Below, in pieces: positions 16,116 through 22,917 of a DNA stretch of 36,725 nucleotides. How positions within the stretch are numbered: position 1 is the stretch's first letter; each line of letters starts with the position of its first letter. The notes beneath the pieces were generated by a model. That model saw only the letters and a program-made list of their open reading frames with translations, was not told where the DNA came from and ran no database searches. Location of the stretch: assembly GCA_964455155.1 (NCBI GenBank), contig CAYVYH010000009.1:1-36725 (forward strand), written 5' to 3'. The stretch is from UBA8403 sp964455155. Lineage in GTDB: Bacteria; Bacteroidota; Bacteroidia; Cytophagales; Amoebophilaceae. Both the position numbers and the translations under genes were made by a program.

Positions 16116-17549
16116 ATGCGTAGCGACTGTCAGGCAGTTTGGGAAGATTGTCTCCAATTTATTCAGGGGCAAGTCAACGAGCAAAGCTTCAAAACATGGT
16201 TCAAACCCATTGAGCCTAAGAAGTTAGAGAACGACACGCTGACGATCCAGGTACCTAGTCAGTTTTTTTATGAATGGCTTGAGGAACACTATCTGTCGCT
16301 GTTACAACAAGTCATCCATAGAACACTAGGCCCCCAGGGCAAGCTAGAGTACTCTATCATTGTTGACCAAGGAAATACCCAACACAAACCTTTCACCATT
16401 AAATTACCACTGCATCCTTCTAGCTATGTCCAACAGCATCAGCCTAACCGGCCTATTGCTGGGCATGATTTCAAGAATCCATTTGCACTCAAAAATATAG
16501 GAGGAGCTAGCCAAGCATCTTACCTCAATCCTAATTACACTTTTGATGCTTTTATAGAGGGTTCCTGTAACCAACTGGCAAAATCCGCTGCCCAGGCTAT
16601 TGCCAAAAAACCTGGAGGCACTTCTTTCAATCCTTTTATGATTTATGGAGGTGTAGGGTTGGGAAAAACACATGTTGTACAAGCCTTAGGCAATGAAATC
16701 AAAACCTTGCTTGCCAAGAAATTTGTTTTGTATGTCACCTCAGAGCAGTTTACCGCACAGTTTATAGAGGCACTACGTAATAACAGCATTCAAGACTTCT
16801 CCCACTTTTACTTACAAGCTGACCTACTCATCATTGATGATGTGCAGTTTCTGTCGGGCAAGGAAAAAACACAGGAGATTTTCTTTCATATCTTCAATCA
16901 CCTGCACCAAGCAGGCAAGCAGATTGTTATGACCAGCGACTGCCCCCCCCGCGAACTCAAGGGCCTTCAAGACCGACTACTCTCAAGGTTTAAGTGGGGC
17001 CTGACCGCCGACTTGCAGCAGCCTGATTTTGAGACCAGAGTAGCCATTATCCAAAGTAAAATGGAGAAAGATGGTATTAGTATGGCAGACGAGTTGGTGC
17101 AATATGTTGCGCATAGTGTCGATACCAATATTAGAGAGCTAGAAGGTGTGCTTATCTCCCTGATTGCCCATGCTTCTTTGAACAAAGCGGAAATCAATCT
17201 GGAGCTTGCTAAACAAGTACTAAAAAATATTGTACGGGAGATCCATACTGAAGTTGGTATGGATTACATCCAAAAGACTGTCGCTGCCCATTACAACATT
17301 TCGCTAGAGAACCTGAAAAGTAAATCCAGGAAGAGAGAGTTTGTAACCGCGAGACAAGTGGCCATGTTTTTTTCTAAAAAGTATACCAACCATTCTCTAA
17401 AGTCGATTGGCTATTACTTTGGCGGCAGAGACCACAGCACGGTGATTCATGCGTTGCAAGCGGTCAATGATATGATCGACACAGAGCCGCATTTTAAGCT
17501 ATCATTTGAAGACCTCCAACGAAAGATAAAGTTCAAAGTACCCCTATAG
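16116..17549 (+). CDS. dnaA: Chromosomal replication initiator DnaA
   Basis: DnaA binds DnaA boxes at oriC and opens DNA for helicase loading. The 477-residue protein has all four domains: N-terminal domain I (CLQFIQGQVNEQSFKTWFKP), a variable linker, the AAA+ domain (NYTFDAFIEG, Walker A YGGVGLGKTH, Walker B LLIIDDVQFLSGKEKTQE, sensor region NIRELEGVLISL) and the DNA-binding domain IV (FFSKKYTNHSLKSIGYYF and GGRDHSTVIHA). Length is normal. I did not see an exact TTATCCACA box in the flanking gaps, and dnaN/recF are not adjacent, so there is no evidence here that this is the origin region. A run of eight C bases (16943-16950) inside the AAA+ coding region is a possible slippage site but the frame is intact. 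Confidence 0.97.
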   Translation: MRSDCQAVWEDCLQFIQGQVNEQSFKTWFKPIEPKKLENDTLTIQVPSQFFYEWLEEHYLSLLQQVIHRTLGPQGKLEYSIIVDQGNTQHKPFTIKLPLHPSSYVQQHQPNRPIAGHDFKNPFALKNIGGASQASYLNPNYTFDAFIEGSCNQLAKSAAQAIAKKPGGTSFNPFMIYGGVGLGKTHVVQALGNEIKTLLAKKFVLYVTSEQFTAQFIEALRNNSIQDFSHFYLQADLLIIDDVQFLSGKEKTQEIFFHIFNHLHQAGKQIVMTSDCPPRELKGLQDRLLSRFKWGLTADLQQPDFETRVAIIQSKMEKDGISMADELVQYVAHSVDTNIRELEGVLISLIAHASLNKAEINLELAKQVLKNIVREIHTEVGMDYIQKTVAAHYNISLENLKSKSRKREFVTARQVAMFFSKKYTNHSLKSIGYYFGGRDHSTVIHALQAVNDMIDTEPHFKLSFEDLQRKIKFKVPL

Positions 17550-17676
17550 GCATTGAGTTGTGTGCCTGCTCTTCGATTGATAAGATAATAAGTTGCTGGT
17601 CACGTTTTTTTGGTCCTTATTAAATCCCTAGCTTCGCCTTGTTTACTGCTCAAGAGAAAGCTAAACCAACACGACC

Positions 17677-18951
17677 ATGAGTACGCCAAGAGACAAGCAA
17701 GCTGCACTGTATTATCATCAACAAGCACCAGCAGGCAAGCTAGGTGTCTATCCCACTAAACCATTGCAAACACAAGCAGATCTGGCTTTGGCATACTCGC
17801 CGGGAGTAGCAGAACCCTGTAGGGCCATCGCCAAAGATCGGCGGAAGGTTTTTGACTACACGGCCAAGGGCAATCTTGTGGCTGTGATCTCTAACGGTAC
17901 AGCTGTTTTAGGGCTCGGAAACATCGGCCCTGAGGCATCTAAGCCTGTCATGGAGGGCAAGGCCGTCCTTTTCAAAAAACTAGCAGGCATTGATGCCTTT
18001 GACATTGAACTAGACGCAGCAGATCCGACAGCCGTCATACAAATTGTAGAAGCTCTAGCCCCTACTTTTGGTGGCATTAACCTAGAAGATATCAAGGCAC
18101 CTGAGTGCTTCCAGATAGAAGAAGCCCTGAAGGATCGTCTGTCTATTCCTGTCATGCATGACGACCAGCATGGCACGGCCATTATATCAGCTGCAGCCTT
18201 GCTCAATGCGCTAGAAGTGGCCCAAAAAGACATAGCACATATTCAGCTCGTTGTCAATGGTGCAGGAGCTGGTGCCATTGCTTGCACCCAATTGTACCTA
18301 GCTCTGGGTGTCAAGAAGGAAAACATCGTCATGTGTGATAGCAAAGGAGTTATTCGCAAGGATCGCGAAGACATCAATGCGTACAAAGCAGTTTTTGCTA
18401 CAGATCGCCCTCTGTATACTCTAACCGAGGCGCTCAAGGGGGCTGATGTATTCTTAGGTCTTTCTGTAGCCAATCTCGTAACACCAGCCCACCTGAAGTC
18501 CATGGCCAAGTACCCCATTGTCTTCGCTCTAGCCAACCCTGATTCGGAAATAGCCTATGACGTGGCCATGGCTACACGAGATGACCTTATCATGGCGACA
18601 GGTAGGTCTGACTATCCCAACCAAGTGAACAATGTTTTAGGATTTCCTTACATCTTCCGTGGTGCGTTAGATGTGCGTGCCACCGACATTAACGAGGCTA
18701 TGAAACTAGCTGCCGTCAAGGCCCTTGCTGCGCTGGCCAAAGAATCTGTGCCTGCGACTATTGAGGCTGCTTATGGCCATGTGCACTTAACTTTTGGTAA
18801 GGATTATCTACTCCCTAAACCCATGGATCTACGGCTGCTTACTACTGTCTCTACCGCTGTTGCCAGAGCAGCTATGGAATCGGGAGTGGCGCAGGCTCCC
18901 ATTGAGGATTGGAAGGCATATCATATGGCACTACAACAACGTGTCAGCTAG
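17677..18951 (+). CDS. maeB: Malic enzyme (oxaloacetate-decarboxylating, MaeB-type, without PTA domain)
   Basis: This enzyme oxidatively decarboxylates malate to pyruvate, reducing NAD(P)+. The 424-residue protein has an N-terminal YSPGVAEPCRAIAKDRRKVF, the VMEGKAVLFKKLAGIDAFDI segment with catalytic Lys, the metal-binding EDIKAPECF and MHDDQHGTAII, a Rossmann motif VVNGAGAGAIACTQL and NPDSEIAYDVA. MaeB proteins of many Bacteroidota and Proteobacteria are about 750 residues with a C-terminal phosphotransacetylase-like domain; here the reading frame stops shortly after the malic enzyme module. Short single-module forms exist naturally, so this is probably functional and not a fragment. It is followed by rlmD after 18 bases, suggesting co-transcription. 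Confidence 0.93.
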   Translation: MSTPRDKQAALYYHQQAPAGKLGVYPTKPLQTQADLALAYSPGVAEPCRAIAKDRRKVFDYTAKGNLVAVISNGTAVLGLGNIGPEASKPVMEGKAVLFKKLAGIDAFDIELDAADPTAVIQIVEALAPTFGGINLEDIKAPECFQIEEALKDRLSIPVMHDDQHGTAIISAAALLNALEVAQKDIAHIQLVVNGAGAGAIACTQLYLALGVKKENIVMCDSKGVIRKDREDINAYKAVFATDRPLYTLTEALKGADVFLGLSVANLVTPAHLKSMAKYPIVFALANPDSEIAYDVAMATRDDLIMATGRSDYPNQVNNVLGFPYIFRGALDVRATDINEAMKLAAVKALAALAKESVPATIEAAYGHVHLTFGKDYLLPKPMDLRLLTTVSTAVARAAMESGVAQAPIEDWKAYHMALQQRVS

Positions 18952-18969
18952 CCTACAACATACTTACTC

Positions 18970-20376
18970 ATGGCCGCCTGTAGCGTCAAAGAAGTATTAA
19001 CCCGGGTTGTCATCGGAGATATGGTCGAGCAAGGTCGGTGTATGGCTCGAGCAGGTGATCTTGTGCTTTTTGTGACACAAGTAGCTCCCGGTGATATAGC
19101 CGACCTCAAGATTGTCGGTAGAAGAAAGGGCTACGCAGAAGCTGTTCCGGTTTACATGCATAGCACTAGCCACAAGCGTGTACAACCCTTTTGCCAACAC
19201 TTTGGCGTATGTGGAGGGTGTCAGTGGCAGCATGTGAGTTACGCCGAACAATTAGCAGCCAAGGAACGGCTGGTCCTGGAGAAATTGATACGCATAGGTC
19301 ATCTCCAGAACCCTCGTGTAGCTCCTATTCTGGCTGCCGAACACACAGTGTACTATCGCAACAAGCTGGAATTTACTTTTTCTAACCGACGATGGCTGTC
19401 AGAAGAAGAAATCAAGGGGCCCATGCAGCTTAACCAGGGCGCTTTAGGATTTCATCGGCCTGGCTATTTTGACAAGGTAGTAGAAGTGACGCACTGTTAT
19501 TTTCAACCAGAGCCCTCTAATACTATTCGAAACACACTAGCGCAATTTGCCAAAACACATGCTTTGAGTTTTTATGACCTGCGCCAACATAGTGGACTGC
19601 TTCGGAACCTCATTGTTCGTACGACCACAACCGGAGAAGTAATGGCGATCGTACAGTTTGGACAGGCCGCAGCAGACGATATGGAACGAGTGATGCACCA
19701 CCTGAAAACACAATTTCCCCAACTTACCTCTTTGCAGTATGTGGTGAACACTAAAAAAAACGAAACTTTTTATGACTTACCGGTACATCTGTATTACGGA
19801 CAGGCCTTCATTACAGAACAAATCGGTGGTCTACGGTTTCGGATTGGCCCCCAATCATTTTTCCAGACCAACACCACACAAGCGCAAGTGCTCTATCACA
19901 AAATACAGGAGTTGGCCGGCCTACAACACGATGAGATTCTTTATGATCTCTATACAGGTGTAGGCTCTATTGCTATTTTCCTGGCGCAGTATGCCAAGCA
20001 TGTCGTGGGGATCGATGTCACTGAAGCCGCCATTGTTGACGCTCAGGTCAATGCCAGACTCAACGATGTAGTGAACACGACATTTGTAGCAGGAGAGGTG
20101 GAGCAGCTACTTGATGCGCGATTTTTTTCCACTTACGGCAAGCCTCATGTTGTCGTCACGGATCCGCCACGAGCAGGTATGCACCCCCAGGTCATCAAAC
20201 AACTTTTGCGCATTGCACCGGAGAGAATTATTTATGTAAGTTGCAATCCTGCTACGCAAGCTAGAGATATTGCACTGTTGGGCGGGCAGTACCAGCTGGT
20301 TACTGCGCAGCCCATAGACATGTTTCCACACACGAGTCATGTGGAAAACATAGCACTGTTGACCAGGCATTCGTGA
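18970..20376 (+). CDS. rlmD: 23S rRNA (uracil-1939-C5)-methyltransferase RlmD (RumA-type)
   Basis: SAM-dependent methyltransferase forming m5U in 23S rRNA. The 468-residue protein has an N-terminal TRAM RNA-binding domain (residues about 8-65), the iron-sulfur cluster cysteines in FCQHFGVCGGCQWQHV with a likely fourth in VTHCYFQPEP, the SAM-binding LYDLYTGVGSIAIFLAQ, TDPPRAGMHPQV, and the catalytic cysteine in IIYVSCNPATQARD. Bacteroidota usually carry this class under the RlmD name; U747 or tRNA U54 specificity (RlmC/TrmA) is less likely given the cluster and TRAM domain together. The start 18 bases after maeB suggests one transcript. The next 175 bases up to the RING lipoprotein gene contain no gene. 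Confidence 0.93.
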   Translation: MAACSVKEVLTRVVIGDMVEQGRCMARAGDLVLFVTQVAPGDIADLKIVGRRKGYAEAVPVYMHSTSHKRVQPFCQHFGVCGGCQWQHVSYAEQLAAKERLVLEKLIRIGHLQNPRVAPILAAEHTVYYRNKLEFTFSNRRWLSEEEIKGPMQLNQGALGFHRPGYFDKVVEVTHCYFQPEPSNTIRNTLAQFAKTHALSFYDLRQHSGLLRNLIVRTTTTGEVMAIVQFGQAAADDMERVMHHLKTQFPQLTSLQYVVNTKKNETFYDLPVHLYYGQAFITEQIGGLRFRIGPQSFFQTNTTQAQVLYHKIQELAGLQHDEILYDLYTGVGSIAIFLAQYAKHVVGIDVTEAAIVDAQVNARLNDVVNTTFVAGEVEQLLDARFFSTYGKPHVVVTDPPRAGMHPQVIKQLLRIAPERIIYVSCNPATQARDIALLGGQYQLVTAQPIDMFPHTSHVENIALLTRHS

Positions 20377-20551
20377 CGAATTGAGTAAAACTTGTAACTT
20401 ATAGGGGGTGAATCGCCCAGGGTTGAGCAAGAAAATACTGAGCCATGGACAACACAACCAAGGAAGGCTTGGACGACGGTCACATAAGTTGTTCATGTCT
20501 GGTTGTGTGTGCACCGCTAAGAATGTAGCTCAGGAAAAAGGAAAGGTGACT

Positions 20552-21562
20552 ATGAAAAACCAAAAATCGGTCGGTGTTCGGCATGTTCTGCTCAAGCGAA
20601 TCTTTGTCTGTGCTTTCCTTTTTTCTGGCTGTAATAAGGGATATAAGATTCTCTATGAAGATGATTTCTCCTCCCACTTCCCGGGTTATGACCATGAGGG
20701 AGCTGAAAGTACTACCGCTACTAGCACTACCCGCTCACAGCCAACTGAAGCAAGACATCATAGCCATTCAAGTGGGCGTAATTTACGTTGGGATATTACC
20801 TTTACTAACACCGCCCGCCCACAGCAACCTGAAGTAGATTACTATAGTCGCCTGAGTGATCCCTATCCATATTGGAACACTGATGCTGCCGATGTTACTC
20901 ACCCGCAGCAACCTGAAGTAGGGCATCATGGTCGTCTGGGCGATTACTACCCATACTGGCATACCAATACTGCTAGTGGCACTCGCCCGCAGCAATCTGC
21001 GGTAGGGCATCATGATCGTCTGAGTGATCGTCGTGTACATCGGAACACTGCTTTTACCGATGTCACTCGCTCACAGCGAGCAGAAATGGGGCGTCGTGGC
21101 CGTCCAAGTCATGATCGTCTACGTGGGCGTACTGTTTTTAATGATATCACCCACCCACAACCATCTGGGGTGGGACGTCTACATTCTCTGAGTGATTACG
21201 CCTTGCATTCGGTGTACCCCCCTCCTAGGTATCGGGAAGCGCATCCAAATCAGATAAATTGGGGACAGCAGAATTCCTCGTATCAACAGCAGGCAGGTGC
21301 GGAACCGGCCCCTGCCCAACACGACAATCACACAACGTCCACAGGAGCCCTTGATGAAGGTTGCCCTATTTGCGGGGAAGAAGATGCCTACAAAACTTAC
21401 GAAGTTGTACGATGTACCGGTTGTAGAGGGTGTATTTGTCAGCTGTGTTACGATAGGATTCGGGAGTCAGCTTCTGTTCCACAAGATTACGATTATCACA
21501 ACGATTGGGCAGCATTTTTTCGTACTGAGTTCGCGTGCCCCTTATGTAGAAAACCCTTCTAG
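20552..21562 (+). CDS. Predicted lipoprotein with 28-residue tandem repeats and C-terminal RING-like zinc domain
   Basis: The 336-residue product starts at ATG 20552, preceded by AAGGAAAGG; the frame extends to 20408 but lacks likeness to a protein there. Residues 1-26 form a signal peptide ending in FLFSGC (Cys27 predicted lipidated; Phe at -3 is less common). Residues 62-201 are five consecutive 28-residue repeats, with a decayed sixth to about 229. A Pro/Gln/Ser-rich linker leads to residues 271-336: CPIC at 271-274, cysteines at 288, 291, 294, 296 and 299, and a closing ACPLCRKPF with C329/C332. This is the layout of a cross-brace RING domain in which Cys replaces the usual His, with nine cysteines for eight ligand places. 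RING domains act in eukaryotic ubiquitin ligases; in a bacterium this suggests a host-directed effector, but lipoprotein targeting is unusual for one. It sits between rlmD and a conserved 122-residue gene that starts nine bases downstream. Confidence 0.82.
   Translation: MKNQKSVGVRHVLLKRIFVCAFLFSGCNKGYKILYEDDFSSHFPGYDHEGAESTTATSTTRSQPTEARHHSHSSGRNLRWDITFTNTARPQQPEVDYYSRLSDPYPYWNTDAADVTHPQQPEVGHHGRLGDYYPYWHTNTASGTRPQQSAVGHHDRLSDRRVHRNTAFTDVTRSQRAEMGRRGRPSHDRLRGRTVFNDITHPQPSGVGRLHSLSDYALHSVYPPPRYREAHPNQINWGQQNSSYQQQAGAEPAPAQHDNHTTSTGALDEGCPICGEEDAYKTYEVVRCTGCRGCICQLCYDRIRESASVPQDYDYHNDWAAFFRTEFACPLCRKPF
20735..21238 (+). repeat. 84-bp (28-codon) in-frame tandem repeats
   Basis: Five complete units begin at 20735, 20819, 20903, 20987 and 21071, and a diverged sixth runs 21155-21238. 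Shared positions include a start of (P/S)Q, a mid-unit RLSD-like motif, and an end near (N/D)(T/D)(A/V)T(R/H). Units 2 and 3 are most alike (PQQPEV, YPYW), while units 1 and 6 have drifted most. The repeats are rich in His, Arg, Tyr and Gln. Confidence 0.85.
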
Positions 21563-21571
21563 TAAATTTGC

Positions 21572-21940
21572 ATGGATGACGCTCCTACGCTGAACGGAAA
21601 GTACTTGGGTACCGTTGCTGCCGACTTTGTCAAGGTCGCCGACAGGCTTAAAGAAGCTTCCTACTTTATCAGAAAAAAGGGGGGGTATGATTGTCCTGTC
21701 TTTCTTATCAGTAAAGCGCCGCTTGCTGTCGGTTCTTTACTGATTGAGAAAGATGAAATAGGCAACCAGTGGACTTATTATGCTGCTTATTTGGATGTGT
21801 TAGTACAATGTGGGCTGATCGCGGAAGATAAGGGTGCTGCCTTTCAAGAGGTATACAAAGACCCAGATGAATTCTGTTGTTTGCTTGTAGTGGATGCCGA
21901 CTTTACCAACTTTGTGTACATCCCTTACCCGGAGGAGTAG
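21572..21940 (+). CDS. Conserved hypothetical protein (122 residues, Bacteroidota)
   Basis: Small soluble acidic protein with no signal peptide or membrane segment. It contains VAADFVKVADRLKEASYFIR, the Gly/Trp segment LLIEKDEIGNQWTYYAAYLD, and a strongly conserved-looking C-terminus DPDEFCCLLVVDADFTNFVY ending in PYPEE. I recall very similar proteins in Cytophagales and related Bacteroidota, without an assigned function. It starts nine bases after the RING lipoprotein stop, so it probably shares a transcript with it, although an exact TAAATTTG at 21563-21570 touches the start codon. The well-conserved look contrasts with the rapidly evolving gene upstream. No function is proposed. Confidence 0.8.
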   Translation: MDDAPTLNGKYLGTVAADFVKVADRLKEASYFIRKKGGYDCPVFLISKAPLAVGSLLIEKDEIGNQWTYYAAYLDVLVQCGLIAEDKGAAFQEVYKDPDEFCCLLVVDADFTNFVYIPYPEE

Positions 21941-22060
21941 GAGTAAAGTTTGTGTTTCGGGAGCTAATCATGTTCTTCGAGGAGAGCCAATGGCAGCCAA
22001 AATTCGGGCTGCTTTAGGGAAAAGTCTGACCAGTTGCTTCAGCTGACAACGGTGGTATTT

Positions 22061-22807
22061 ATGCAAAAGAACACGCCACTCTCTTGTGTTTTTGGCACAA
22101 GAGCCATCATAGAGACCATTTTAGCAGGAAAAACGATTGACAAAGTTTTTGTCGACAGAGATGTACGCAACCCGCTACACAGGGAGCTCTTGTCTCTTGT
22201 GAGACAGCACAAAATCCCTTGTAGCCACGTGCCAGCAGTCAAGCTGAATAAGTTGACCGCCAAAAATCACCAAGGGGCTGTAGCTTACGTAGCCCCTATT
22301 GCTCTCGCTTCTTTAAGCCATATAGTGCAGGCAAGCTATGAGCGAGGTCAAGCACCGTTGCTCCTACTCCTGGACGGTATTACAGACGTGAGAAATTTTG
22401 GTGCCATTGTACGTACTGCTGCTTGTACTAGTGTGGATGCAGTTGTTATCCCTATTCAGGGTAGTGCCTCTTTAAGTGGAGAAACTATGAAAGCGTCGGC
22501 AGGGGCCTTGGCACACCTACCCATTTGTAGGGTAGAGCATTTGAAAGAAGCTATTCATGAGCTTCAAGCAAGCGGGTTACAAATTATCGCCTGTAACGAA
22601 AAGGCAACCCAATCTCTGTATCATACCGACTTAAATCGCCCTCTGGCTATCATATTAGGATCCGAGGACCAAGGAATTAGCCCCCAACACCTAAAGCTAG
22701 TTGATGAAAGTGTGTGTATCCCTATGTTAGGCCCCATTGCATCACTCAATGTATCTGTGGCTGCTGCTGTTATCTTATATGAGCATGTAAGGCAACGGCA
22801 ATTTTGA
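22061..22807 (+). CDS. rlmB: SpoU-family 23S rRNA (guanosine-2'-O)-methyltransferase RlmB
   Basis: SPOUT-class methyltransferase predicted to 2'-O-methylate G2251 in the 23S rRNA P loop. From ATG 22061 the protein has 248 residues: an N-terminal substrate-binding domain (CVFGTRAIIETILAGKTIDK, LNKLTAKNHQGAVAYVAP) and the knotted SpoU domain with motif 1 LLLDGITDVRNFGAIVRTA, motif 2 AIILGSEDQGISPQHLKLVD and motif 3 CIPMLGPIASLNVSVAAAVI. TrmH-like tRNA activity is possible in principle, but the N-terminal domain favours RlmB. The frame extends to 22034, but the first nine residues do not resemble the family. The stop overlaps a possible TTG start in the recQ frame at 22804; the more likely recQ start lies about 110 bases on. 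Confidence 0.9.
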   Translation: MQKNTPLSCVFGTRAIIETILAGKTIDKVFVDRDVRNPLHRELLSLVRQHKIPCSHVPAVKLNKLTAKNHQGAVAYVAPIALASLSHIVQASYERGQAPLLLLLDGITDVRNFGAIVRTAACTSVDAVVIPIQGSASLSGETMKASAGALAHLPICRVEHLKEAIHELQASGLQIIACNEKATQSLYHTDLNRPLAIILGSEDQGISPQHLKLVDESVCIPMLGPIASLNVSVAAAVILYEHVRQRQF

Positions 22808-22917
22808 ATACTGACATTTCATCTCACCATTTGCATGCGCTGATGTCCGGAACACAAAAAAACCTTATATTAAATCGAGTGTTAGACAAGGCTTTCACAA
22901 AAATGGGGCGCCTAGAC

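Noticed and set aside
16943..16950. C8 run in dnaA as a frameshift
   Set aside because: The reading frame is intact on both sides with conserved AAA+ motifs, so no frameshift is present.
20408..20551. 48-residue N-terminal extension of the RING lipoprotein
   Set aside because: It would bury the signal peptide; the ATG at 20552 has a ribosome binding site and a proper signal sequence.
22804..22917. TTG start for recQ overlapping rlmB
   Set aside because: The extra 38 residues are not expected in RecQ; ATG 22918 gives the usual N-terminus.
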